This document shows positions 8,987 to 17,454 of a stretch of 64,000 bases of DNA, piece by piece (within the stretch, counting starts at the first letter, position 1; each line of letters begins with the position of its first letter). The position numbers and the translations under genes were made by a program. This DNA comes from Bradyrhizobium sp. CCGB12 (GTDB lineage Bacteria; Pseudomonadota; Alphaproteobacteria; Rhizobiales; Xanthobacteraceae): assembly GCF_024199845.1 (NCBI RefSeq), contig NZ_JANADO010000001.1, positions 1,736,001 to 1,800,000 of the forward strand, written 5' to 3'. The notes under the pieces were generated by a model. It was not told where the DNA came from. It searched no databases and was given only the letters and a program-made list of their open reading frames with translations.

Positions 8987-9415
8987 ATGACGGTACGTTC
9001 CATTCTCAACACCAAGGGCCACCAGATCATGAGCGTCGAGCCCGACGCCAAGCTGTCGGCCGCGATCAAGCTGCTGGCTGAGAAAAAGATCGGCGCGGTG
9101 CTGGTGATGAATCAGAGCCGGCTCGAAGGCATCCTGTCCGAGCGCGACATCGTGCGCGTGCTCGGCGAGCGCGGTGCCGGCGTGCTGGAAGAGCCGGTCG
9201 CTGAGGTCATGACCCGCAAGGTCGTCACCTGCAAGGAGACCGATACGGTCGCCGAGCTCATGGAGATGATGACCACAGGCAAATTCCGCCATCTGCCCGT
9301 GATCGACAACGGCAAGGTGGTCGGCCTGATCTCGATCGGCGACATCGTCAAGCGCCGCGTCCAGGAATACGAGTCCGAACAGGAAGCCCTGCGCGACTAC
9401 ATCAAGACGGCCTAG
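8987..9415 (+). CDS. CBS domain-containing protein
   Basis: A 142-residue protein made of two CBS repeats, which together form one Bateman module binding adenosyl ligands. Repeat 1 covers about residues 10-65 (IMSVEPDAKLSAAIKLLAEK, GILSERDIVRVL). Repeat 2 covers about 75-135 (VMTRKVVTCKETDTVAELMEMM, GLISIGDIVKRR). No other domain is present, so it probably acts as an energy or redox sensor on a partner protein. The ATG at 8987 has GGGAGG seven bases upstream. It is followed closely by the convergent patatin gene. Confidence 0.93.
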   Translation: MTVRSILNTKGHQIMSVEPDAKLSAAIKLLAEKKIGAVLVMNQSRLEGILSERDIVRVLGERGAGVLEEPVAEVMTRKVVTCKETDTVAELMEMMTTGKFRHLPVIDNGKVVGLISIGDIVKRRVQEYESEQEALRDYIKTA

Positions 9416-9436
9416 GCGGCCGCTACTCGACTGCCT

Positions 9437-10540
9437 TCACTCGTCTGCCTTGGGTGCGCTGCCGGTGGGCGCCGGCGCGAGCACCTCGATCGCCTCCTGG
9501 ATCGACTCCAGCGCGCGCTCGGCGGCGCGTGTGCCGTGCGCGATCAAGTCCTCGGAACGATGGAAGTCGAACCAGCCGAAATGGCCGACCCGCGGTGTGA
9601 TCAACAGGTCGGGCGGATCGCCGGCAAGGCGGGCGCGCGTGATGCGGTCCTGCATGATGTTGAAGGCATCCACCATCACCGAGGAGATGCCGGGTCGTCC
9701 GCCCCCGCCGAAGAATTCGCGCTTCATGGTCTTCTCTGGCGAGAAGAGCCGCGGGAAACGCCGCTTGGTCGTCGGCTCCTCGGATACGACTGCGACTGGC
9801 GCGGGCATCGCGCCGTGTGAATAGATCGTCGTGGAATGGGTGAAGATGTCGCTGGAAAGATTTGCGGCGATGACGATTTCCGCGCCGAGCGCGCGAGCGG
9901 CGGAGACCGGCACCGGATTGACCAGCGCGCCGTCGACCAGCCAGCGGTCACCGATCAGCACGGGCGCAAAGATGCCGGGCAGCGCATAGGAGGCGCGCAT
10001 CGCGTCGACCACGCGGCCACGCGTCAGCCAGATCTCGTGGCCGGTCCGAACCTCGGTCGCGACGGCGGCGAACTTGATCGGAAGCTCCTCGATCAGGGCC
10101 TGTCCGACCGCCGCCTCAAGACGGGTTGCCAGCTTCTCGCCGCCGAGCAGGCCGGAGCCGTTAAGGCGGATATCGAGATAGCCGAGGATGTTGCGCATGC
10201 CTTGCAGGCTGCGTCCCCACTCTTCGAACGTATCGAGCCGGCCAGCCGCATGGAGGCCGCCGACCACGGCGCCAATGGAGGTGCCCACCACGACGTCGGG
10301 CACGATGCCGTTGGCGATCAGGGTTCTCAGGATTCCGATATGGGCGAAGCCGCGCGCCGCGCCACCGCCGAGGGCGAGGCCAATGACCGGCCGGCGGATG
10401 CTGCCGAGGCCGACCTTTTCGCCGGCCTTCTCGCTATTGGAGCCGTTGGCGCTCCGCCCCTTCAACATGTCCAGCACCGATACTCTCCTACCCCGGCCAG
10501 CGCTCCCACCAGAGTAGGCGCCGTACTTCCGCTCCGCCAT
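9437..10540 (-). CDS. Patatin-like phospholipase family protein
   Basis: A 367-residue serine lipase or phospholipase of the patatin/RssA type. The oxyanion-hole segment GLALGGGAARGFAHIGIL is at about residues 54-71, the nucleophile elbow GTSIG (GxSxG) at about 87, and the catalytic Asp in DGALVNPVPV at about 200. The family hydrolyses acyl esters with a Ser-Asp dyad, and all of these residues are present. The N-terminus is a polar extension of about 50 residues, with no signal peptide, so a cytoplasmic or peripheral membrane place is likely. Confidence 0.92.
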   Translation of the reverse strand: MAERKYGAYSGGSAGRGRRVSVLDMLKGRSANGSNSEKAGEKVGLGSIRRPVIGLALGGGAARGFAHIGILRTLIANGIVPDVVVGTSIGAVVGGLHAAGRLDTFEEWGRSLQGMRNILGYLDIRLNGSGLLGGEKLATRLEAAVGQALIEELPIKFAAVATEVRTGHEIWLTRGRVVDAMRASYALPGIFAPVLIGDRWLVDGALVNPVPVSAARALGAEIVIAANLSSDIFTHSTTIYSHGAMPAPVAVVSEEPTTKRRFPRLFSPEKTMKREFFGGGGRPGISSVMVDAFNIMQDRITRARLAGDPPDLLITPRVGHFGWFDFHRSEDLIAHGTRAAERALESIQEAIEVLAPAPTGSAPKADE

Positions 10541-10708
10541 AACGAGGGCGAACCATGGTTTATACCGTTCGGGACGCAGGGGGCAGCAGTGTGGCGAGGG
10601 GCGTTGTCGTCAGCCCAATCACGCAGCCGTCAGCCGGGTTCCATAGAACCGTATTTCCTGGGGGTTCCGAGGCTTGAATTTGCCGCGTTTTCGGTGAAAA
10701 GCAGGGGC

Positions 10709-11782
10709 ATGACACACGGGGGTGACGGCATCATCGGATGGCGGCGCGGCGTTCGGCTGCTGCCGGCGCTGATCCTTGCCGCCTGCCTCGTAGTTCCAGG
10801 TCAAAACGCCGCGCAGGCGCAGCTTTTCTCCGACCGTCCGCCCCCGGTCCCCCCCGCATCGGTGCCTGACCCCGGCAGCGCCATCAATCTCGCACCGCCC
10901 TCCGGGCCGGGCGCGGGACCCCCGAGCCTGCCACCGACCCTGATGCAACCGGCGACGCCCAGCATGCCGCCGCCCGCGGTCACGACCGTGCCGCCGGCCG
11001 CCCCACTCAACGCGGCCGCGCCCGGCCAGGGCGTACTGTCGCTGACCGCGAAATACGGCAAGGATTCTCCCGCGATCAACAGCGGCCTCGTCTGGCGCGT
11101 GTTCGCCGACCGTCCCGACGAGAACGGCACCTTCAAGCTGATCCGCGAGGACCGCAACGCCACGCCCAACATCGTGCTGCCGCCGGGCAATTACGTCGTG
11201 CACGTCGCCTTCGGCCTCGTCAGCGCGGTGCGCACCGTCAGCCTGAAGGCGGAGACGGACCGCGAATCGTTCGTGCTGCCGGCCGGGGGCCTGCGCATCG
11301 AGGGTCGCGTCGGCACCAGCCGTATTCCGCAGAACCAGATCTCGTTCGCGATCTACAAGGGCAGCCAGTTCGAATCCGGCGAGCGCGCCTCGCTGGTGCC
11401 CAACGTCGCCGCCGGCGACGTCGTGCTGATCCCGGAGGGTACCTACTACATCATCTCCAACTATGGCGACGCCAATTCGGTCGTGCGTTCGGACATTCGC
11501 GTCCAGGCCGGCAAGCTCACCGACGTCACCATCACCCACCGCGCCGCCGTGATCACGCTCAAGCTCGTCAGCGACAGGGGCGGCGAAGCGCTCGCCAACA
11601 CCGCCTGGTCGGTGCTGACACCGGGCGGCGACGTCATCAAGGAATCGATCGGCGCCTTCCCGCGCGTGGTGCTCTGCGAAGGCGAATACCGCGCCATCGC
11701 CAAGAACGAGGGCAAGGTCTACGAGCGTGGCTTCAACGTCGTGAACGGCGTCGACGGTGAAGTCGAAGTCGTCGCGCGGTAG
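10709..11782 (+). CDS. Conserved exported protein with Pro-rich linker
   Basis: A 357-residue exported protein of unknown function. The ATG at 10709 begins a signal peptide (LLPALILAACLVVPGQNAAQAQ). The LAAC could be a lipobox, but the downstream AQAQ favours ordinary cleavage. Residues of about 35-110 are Pro/Ala-rich. The rest is beta-rich with repeated segments of the form LPPGNYVVHVAFG, IPEGTYYIISNYG and LCEGEYRAIAKNEG, suggesting three tandem beta-sandwich modules. The frame is open far upstream, but that part is antisense to the patatin gene and is ignored. Confidence 0.85.
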   Translation: MTHGGDGIIGWRRGVRLLPALILAACLVVPGQNAAQAQLFSDRPPPVPPASVPDPGSAINLAPPSGPGAGPPSLPPTLMQPATPSMPPPAVTTVPPAAPLNAAAPGQGVLSLTAKYGKDSPAINSGLVWRVFADRPDENGTFKLIREDRNATPNIVLPPGNYVVHVAFGLVSAVRTVSLKAETDRESFVLPAGGLRIEGRVGTSRIPQNQISFAIYKGSQFESGERASLVPNVAAGDVVLIPEGTYYIISNYGDANSVVRSDIRVQAGKLTDVTITHRAAVITLKLVSDRGGEALANTAWSVLTPGGDVIKESIGAFPRVVLCEGEYRAIAKNEGKVYERGFNVVNGVDGEVEVVAR

Positions 11783-12172
11783 CGCTCGAGCGGCGATGTC
11801 GCCCGGGGCGAAACGCTGGACCTGCGTTCGGCACAATGCTTCTCATCCCGCGCACAATTAACCCATCTCTAAATACCGTCTATTATTATGCGTGCGAGTA
11901 ACAGAAGGCCCAGGGACCGCAGTATTCTGCTTTGAATACCGCCCGCAAGCGCTACCAAGACACCTGTCGGATGTGAAGAAACACCTGTCGTGATGGGTTA
12001 TTCCAAGCCTTGCGCTTTCAACACAGCCGGTGGACGATACCCATTTCCGATAATCAATTTTATTCTCTTTCCATCCCGCTGCGTTATATGTCGGGCATCT
12101 CTCTAACGGGGGAGGCCGGAGCAGGCGTATTCGTTGCGAGACCGGCAGGAGCAGGGGGCCAAGCCCGTCGGC
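11783..12172. other. Intergenic region, no gene recognised
   Basis: About 390 bases. The middle (11860-12090) is noticeably more AT-rich than the surroundings, with AATCAATTTTATTC near 12060. It probably carries the promoter of the small gene at 12173. I saw no RNA gene or strong repeat in it. Confidence 0.4.
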
Positions 12173-12367
12173 ATGTTCGAAGTGATCCTCACGAGGCGCA
12201 AGCGGTTCGGCTGGCGATGGCAAGTGTGCGACCAGTCCGGCAGGATATTTGCCGACGGCTTCGAGCGCACCCGGCCGGCCGCCAAATATCATGGCGAGCG
12301 CGCGTTGTTCTTCCTGTTGTCGCAGGCACATCTGCCCAACCGCTCCGCCGCCTCGAGCGAGGACTAG
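12173..12367 (+). CDS. Small conserved hypothetical protein
   Basis: A 64-residue protein beginning MFEVILTRRKRFGWRWQVCD and continuing GRIFADGFERTRPAAKYHGERALFFLLS. The alternation of charged and aromatic residues looks like a real small globular protein, and I recall similar short proteins in bradyrhizobial genomes. No function can be assigned. The ATG at 12173 is preferred to an upstream in-frame TTG at 12134. Confidence 0.6.
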   Translation: MFEVILTRRKRFGWRWQVCDQSGRIFADGFERTRPAAKYHGERALFFLLSQAHLPNRSAASSED

Positions 12368-13017
12368 AGGGGTCGAGCCGCTTGAGCCCGGCGCGTCGGC
12401 TCTATCCGGGCTACGAGACCTTGCGTTGCCCGACGGGCAAAACACCCAACATGCCCGTCAGGGTCCGTTGATGCTCCGGTTGCCCGGTTCTCCGCCGTGC
12501 ATCGTAGCGCAACCTGCTTCTCGCATAGCGGTCCATGGGAGCCAACCGGCTCCCGGTCTTCCCTGCGTCCTCTTTCACTTGAGGGCAAGGCGTTGAGGCA
12601 AAGCTCGGGCGAAACAAGCCGCGAGGATGCGAAGGCGTGTCTGCAATAGAGATGCGAATGATGAGCGATCGTGCCACCCCACACTCCGTCGTTGCGAGGA
12701 GCCCTTGCGACGAAGCAATCCAGAGTCTTTCCGCGGATGCATTTCTGGATTGCTTCGCTGCGCTCGCAATGACGAGGTTGATGCAGTTGTGTGGGTAAAC
12801 TTCCCAACGTCGTCCTGGCGTAAGCGGGGACGCGGCGGCGCTGTCGCCAGCGCTCGGCGCGCGTCGAAACGCAACCGTCATAGTCTCTAACACGCACTAA
12901 CCAACACCTGACTTAAAACTGTCATAATCACCGAACCGAACCTGCGCCGGCAGGCTTTTTACACGCCGTTAAGTGCACCTGCATTGGATGCGCCGGGATA
13001 GTGCGTTGGGGACTGCC
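12368..13017. other. Gene-free region with remnants of dispersed repeats
   Basis: About 650 bases without a supported gene. The segment at 12400-12600 includes GCCCGACGGGCAAAACACCC and GGGAGCCAACCGGCTCCCGG. I recognise these as parts of a dispersed bradyrhizobial repeat, read here in the minus direction. A second, different palindromic repeat lies at 12687-12774. The remainder should contain the promoter of the GGDEF-EAL gene. Confidence 0.5.
12687..12774. repeat. Dispersed palindromic repeat, family 1, copy A (degenerate)
   Basis: Inverted repeat with outer arms CGTCGTTGCGAGG / CTCGCAATGACG and inner arms GAAGCAATCCAGA / TCTGGATTGCTTCG. It is the same element as the one at 32707-32786, but its left arm has several changes. 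No terminal duplication or gene is attached. Confidence 0.85.
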
Positions 13018-15480
13018 ATGAGTGCCGCGAAGAAGATGCCGGGAAAACCGGCCGCCGAAATGTTCGATGACATCCCGGTGCTTCAACGCAAATGGCGTGC
13101 CGCGTTGAAGCCGGGCGAACGGCTGCCGCGCTACGAGGACGTGATGCTCGGCAGCCTTGGACGGCTCGCCGACCATATCGCGCTGCTGAGGGGTGACGGC
13201 GCGCTCGAACTGTCGCGCCGTGGACGTTACGTGCAGAAATGGCTCGGCGAGGAGCGCTGGGACATTCCCGTCGCAGAGCTGTCACCCGATTGCGCCACGG
13301 CGCTGACGGAAGCAGCGGCGATCGCGCTCGCAACGGGACAACCGCATCATGCGAGCGCGCATTGCGTGCGCGACGGCATGGTCAGGACTTACGATCTGCT
13401 GGCGCTGCCGACCGCCTCGCGCTGGGGCGCCACGCTGGTCGGCGCCTACATCAACGAGCGCGGGACGCAATATAATCTCCTCGACGCGATTTTCTCCGCG
13501 ACCGACGATGCGGTGGTTTCGCTGGCGACGCTGCGCGACGCAAGAGGCGAGCCGTTCGATCTCCAGATCGTGCACCACAATAAAAGCGCAAGCGTGCTGC
13601 TGAAGGCCGCAACCGGAAGCCTGCTGTGGCGGCGGGTCAGTGAGGGGAGCACGCTGCTCGCCGCACCCGAGATCATGGGCTTCCTGCTCAAGGCCGTCTC
13701 GGGCGGCCGCGGCGAGCAGCTCGAGATCGAGACCGACGGACGGCATCTCCGCCTCGGCGCCACGGCCTTCGCCGACGTGGCCTCGTTGACGATCTCCGAC
13801 GTCACCGCCTTGAAGCGGCGCGACGCCTCGTTCCGCCTGCTGTTCGATAACAACCCGATGCCGATGTGGGTGTTCGACGCGCAGACCAAGCAATTCCTCA
13901 ACGTCAACGACGCCGCAGTCCAGCATTACGGTTACAGCCGCGCCAGCTTCCTGCGCATGAAGCTGCACGAGATCTGGCCCGAGGACGAGTGGGAGAGCCA
14001 CGCCGAGGCGCTCGAACGCGTCGGCGAAGCCTATCATTCCTCGCGCAACTGGCGGCATCTGCGCGCCGACGGCAGCGAGATCGAGGTGCTCACCTTCGGC
14101 CGACGCGTCGCCTTCGATGATCGCGACGGCTACCTGGTCGCCGTGGTCGACATCACCGAGCGTCGCAAGGCCGAGGCGCGGATCGCCCACATGGCCCACC
14201 ATGACGGGCTCACCGACCTGCCGAACCGCGAATATTTCCAGGAGCGGCTGAAGCAAGCACTCGACCAGACCGGGGGAAAGCGGGTCGGTGTGCTCTACAT
14301 CGATCTCGATCTGTTCAAGAACATCAACGATTCCTTCGGGCATCCGGCGGGCGACCGCCTCCTCAAGCAGGTCGCCGAACGACTGACCACCGCGGTCCGT
14401 GGTGCCAATCTGGCGGCCCGGCTCGGCGGCGACGAGTTCGCCGTCATCCTGGCGGCCGACGTCTCGCCGAACGAGGCCAGTGCCTGTGCGAGCCTGCTGA
14501 TCGACATGCTGAAGGCGCCCTATGACATCGACGGCCAGGAAATGGTGATCGGCGCCAGCATCGGCATCGCGCTGTCACCAGGTGATGGCACGACGTCCGA
14601 GGAGTTGATGCGCAACGCCGACATGGCGCTGTACCGGGCGAAGTCCGACGGCGGCGGCGTGCACCACTTCTTCGAGCGCGAAATGGACCTCCAGGCACAG
14701 AAGCGCCGCGACATGGAGCTCGATCTGCGCCGTGCATTTGCCAATGGCGAGTTCGAGCTGCACTATCAGCCGCTGGTGTCGATCGCCTCCGATCGCATCT
14801 CCGGCTTCGAGTCGCTGCTGCGCTGGCGTCACCCCGACAAGGGCATGATCTCGCCCGCCGAGTTCATTCCGGTTGCCGAGGACATCGGTCTGATCACCCA
14901 GCTCGGCGAATGGGTGCTGCGAGAGGCCTGCGCCGAAGCCGTCAAATGGCCCGTCGACATCAAGGTCGCGGTCAATCTCTCGCCGGCGCAATTCCGCAGC
15001 CGCAATCTGGTTCAGGTCGTGATCTCGGCCCTGGCGCAGTCCGGCCTGTCGCCGAAGCGGCTCGAGCTCGAAATCACCGAGTCGATCTTTCTGGCGGAGA
15101 CCGAGGCCAACCTCGCCATCCTGCATCAGTTGCGCGAGCTGGGTGTCGGCATCTCCATGGATGATTTCGGCACGGGCTATTCCAGCCTCAGCTATCTCCG
15201 CAGCTTTCCCTTCGACAAGATCAAGATCGACCGTTCCTTCGTCAAGGATCTGGCGCAGCGGCCCGATTGCAGCGCGATCGTGCGCGCGATCTCCGGGCTC
15301 GGCCGCAGCCTCAACATCACCACGACGGCGGAAGGCGTCGAGACCGAGGACCAGCTCGACTGGCTGCGCGCCGAAGGCTGCAACGAGGTGCAAGGCTTCC
15401 TGTTCAGCGCGGCGCGGCCCGCCGCCGAGATCGCAAAGCTGCTCGCCGATTTCGGCCAACGCACCTCACGGGCGGCGTAG
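13018..15480 (+). CDS. PAS-GGDEF-EAL cyclic-di-GMP turnover protein
   Basis: An 820-residue soluble signalling protein. The N-terminal 260 residues look like degenerate PAS domains. A clear PAS domain follows at about 275-390 (FRLLFDNNPMPMWVFDAQTK). The diguanylate cyclase domain has RLGGDEFAVIL intact, but the upstream inhibitory RxxD site reads RGAN. The phosphodiesterase domain has ESLLRW in place of EALLRW, with ELEITES, MDDFGTGYSSL and TTAEGVET all present, so both activities are possible. No membrane segment is seen, so it is likely cytoplasmic. The 3' end overlaps the convergent serine hydrolase gene by 15 bases. Confidence 0.93.
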   Translation: MSAAKKMPGKPAAEMFDDIPVLQRKWRAALKPGERLPRYEDVMLGSLGRLADHIALLRGDGALELSRRGRYVQKWLGEERWDIPVAELSPDCATALTEAAAIALATGQPHHASAHCVRDGMVRTYDLLALPTASRWGATLVGAYINERGTQYNLLDAIFSATDDAVVSLATLRDARGEPFDLQIVHHNKSASVLLKAATGSLLWRRVSEGSTLLAAPEIMGFLLKAVSGGRGEQLEIETDGRHLRLGATAFADVASLTISDVTALKRRDASFRLLFDNNPMPMWVFDAQTKQFLNVNDAAVQHYGYSRASFLRMKLHEIWPEDEWESHAEALERVGEAYHSSRNWRHLRADGSEIEVLTFGRRVAFDDRDGYLVAVVDITERRKAEARIAHMAHHDGLTDLPNREYFQERLKQALDQTGGKRVGVLYIDLDLFKNINDSFGHPAGDRLLKQVAERLTTAVRGANLAARLGGDEFAVILAADVSPNEASACASLLIDMLKAPYDIDGQEMVIGASIGIALSPGDGTTSEELMRNADMALYRAKSDGGGVHHFFEREMDLQAQKRRDMELDLRRAFANGEFELHYQPLVSIASDRISGFESLLRWRHPDKGMISPAEFIPVAEDIGLITQLGEWVLREACAEAVKWPVDIKVAVNLSPAQFRSRNLVQVVISALAQSGLSPKRLELEITESIFLAETEANLAILHQLRELGVGISMDDFGTGYSSLSYLRSFPFDKIKIDRSFVKDLAQRPDCSAIVRAISGLGRSLNITTTAEGVETEDQLDWLRAEGCNEVQGFLFSAARPAAEIAKLLADFGQRTSRAA

Positions 15481-16734
15481 TCCTTCGGGGTAGCAGTCAT
15501 AGACCAGCGCCTTGAACGCAGGCGTGATGCGGCTGCGCTCGTTCTGGGTCTGCTGCATCATGAGATAGACCATGTCGAGCTTGGGATCGACGCCGAAATA
15601 GGTGCCGCTCCCGCTGTCCCATTTCAACTCGCCGAGCGAGCCCGGCGGCGGCGGTTTCGCGTTGCCGGGATCGGTGCGCACCGCAATGCCGTAGCCATAG
15701 CCGAAGCCGTCGCCCGGGAAATAGAAATAGTCGCGTCCGACGCCGGAGCCTGGCCCTATGTGGTCGGTCGTCATGGCCTTGAACGCAGCAGGGCTCAGAT
15801 AACGCTTGCCCTCGAACTCGCCGCCGTTGAGCAGCATCTGCGCGAAGCGTTGATAATCGGTGATGGTCGAGAGCAGCCCGCCGCCGCCGGACTGCCATTC
15901 AGGATGGTCGAGACGCTCGCGCTCGCCAGCGAGCAGGATGAAATCGTTCGGCAATGGCCGTGCCATCCGCGCCAGCTCGTCCTCCGTCGCCAGTACGAAT
16001 TTGGTGCTGCTCATGCCGAGCGGATCGAAGATGCGCTGCTTGAGGAATGCGTAGAGCGTCTGCCCGGAAATGATCTCGATCACGGCGCCGAGCACGTCGG
16101 TGGAATGGCCGTAGCGCCACAACGTGCCCGGCTGCCGCGCCAGCGGCAGCTTCGCAATCCGGTCGGCGAACTCCCTGTTGTTGAAGGGACCGTCGAAGAT
16201 GTTGGCGGCCCTGTAGGCCTGCTCGACCCATTGGCCGCCGATATAGTCGTAGCTGATGCCCGAAGTGTGCCGCAGCAGGTCCTCGATGTTGACGGGACGG
16301 ACCGGCGGGACGAGATCGAGTTCCAGCTTGCCGTCGGGCTTGGTGATCTCCATGCCCACCTTGGTGTCGGCGAAGAGGGGGACGTATTTCGACACGGGGT
16401 CGGTGAGCGCGAGCTTGCCCTCGTCGATCAGCATCATCGCGCCAAGGCACGTGATCGGCTTGGTCATCGAGTGGATGGCGAAGATCGTGTCGGGCGTCAT
16501 CGCAAGGCCGGTCCTGGTGTCGCGCAGGCCGAATGTCTTCAGGTAGACGGGCTTGCCGTGCTGCTGGACCAGGATCACGGCGCCCGGCAGCCGGCCGCTC
16601 GTCACCTCGTTGTCGAAATAGGCCGTGATGCGGTCGAGCCCATCGGGCGACGGGGCGGGGATGTCTGCGGCGCGGCCTCGCGCCATCGAGCCGGCGAGCA
16701 TCGCGGCTCCGAGCAGAAATTCACGCCGTCTCAT
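15466..16734 (-). CDS. Exported serine hydrolase, class C beta-lactamase / EstB family
   Basis: A 422-residue hydrolase with the beta-lactamase/transpeptidase fold. The start at 16734 has GGGAGGAAG upstream and a twin-arginine-like signal (MRRREFLLGAAMLAGSMARG). The catalytic SxxK is seen in IHSMTKPIT at about residue 85. The second motif reads YGHS rather than YxN, as in esterases of the family. This suggests an esterase or peptidase more than a drug-resistance enzyme. The natural substrate is unknown. A second paralogue-like serine hydrolase lies at 36698-38071. Confidence 0.9.
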   Translation of the reverse strand: MRRREFLLGAAMLAGSMARGRAADIPAPSPDGLDRITAYFDNEVTSGRLPGAVILVQQHGKPVYLKTFGLRDTRTGLAMTPDTIFAIHSMTKPITCLGAMMLIDEGKLALTDPVSKYVPLFADTKVGMEITKPDGKLELDLVPPVRPVNIEDLLRHTSGISYDYIGGQWVEQAYRAANIFDGPFNNREFADRIAKLPLARQPGTLWRYGHSTDVLGAVIEIISGQTLYAFLKQRIFDPLGMSSTKFVLATEDELARMARPLPNDFILLAGERERLDHPEWQSGGGGLLSTITDYQRFAQMLLNGGEFEGKRYLSPAAFKAMTTDHIGPGSGVGRDYFYFPGDGFGYGYGIAVRTDPGNAKPPPPGSLGELKWDSGSGTYFGVDPKLDMVYLMMQQTQNERSRITPAFKALVYDCYPEGLRRP

Positions 16735-16797
16735 CCGGACTTCCTCCCTCGCCGGGATCAAAGCCGCAAGACGTTGAGGGCGTCAACAAGACATCGA

Positions 16798-17361
16798 TTA
16801 AAAACGCGTCACGATTTCCGAAAGGAACGGTCGCGGACGGTCTTCGCTCGGCTTGGTCGGCGTGCCGATGTGGACGAGGCCGGCGAGCTTCTCGTCCGGC
16901 TTGAGGCCGAGTCCGTCAAGCACGTCGCGATCGAAGGCGAACCAGCCAGTCAGCCAGCAGGCGCCGTAGCCGAGGGCGGTTGCGGCCGTGACGATGTTCA
17001 TGGCGCTGGCGCCCGCCGACAATTCCTGCTCGAACGCCGGCACCTTCGGATGCGGCTTGGTGAAGCTGACGATGCCGATCACCAGCGGCGCGTCGGTGAG
17101 GCGCTTGCGCTCGGTCTCGACGTCGGCGGCAGGCGCGCCGGGATTCTTCCGGGTGAAGACTTTCGCGATCACCTCGCCGGCGCGCTGGCGGGCATCGCCC
17201 TCGAAAATGATGAAGCGCCAGGGCGCCAGCTTGCCATGGTCCGGCACGCGTGCGCCGATGGTGAGGATCGTCTCGAGCTCGGCTGCGGAGGGGCCAGGTC
17301 CGGTCATCTCGCGCGGCTTGACCGAGCGGCGGGTCTTCAGAAGTTCAATGGCGTCTGGCAC
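16798..17361 (-). CDS. Nitroreductase family protein
   Basis: A 187-residue FMN-dependent oxidoreductase of the small nitroreductase (YdjA-like) type. The N-terminus DAIELLKTRRSVK carries the RRS flavin-binding signature. ARVPDHGKLAPWRFIIFEG and ALGYGACWLTGW are also typical. It probably reduces nitro or enone compounds with NAD(P)H; the substrate is unknown. The GTG at 17361 is chosen because GAGG lies eight bases upstream and homologues begin at this point. It is downstream of thrS on the same strand, about 90 bases away. Confidence 0.92.
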   Translation of the reverse strand: MPDAIELLKTRRSVKPREMTGPGPSAAELETILTIGARVPDHGKLAPWRFIIFEGDARQRAGEVIAKVFTRKNPGAPAADVETERKRLTDAPLVIGIVSFTKPHPKVPAFEQELSAGASAMNIVTAATALGYGACWLTGWFAFDRDVLDGLGLKPDEKLAGLVHIGTPTKPSEDRPRPFLSEIVTRF

Positions 17362-17454
17362 TGCGATATCCTCTTCAGCTGGTCGGCGGGCGTGCAGACC
17401 CGAGATAGGCATGCACGCCCGCAACCGGAAGCGAGTTTAGATCGATTTCAGGGA

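Noticed and set aside
12364..12897. Minus-strand frames of 160-177 codons in the gap before the GGDEF-EAL gene
   Set aside because: They run through two dispersed repeats; such repeats often create spurious frames in bradyrhizobia.
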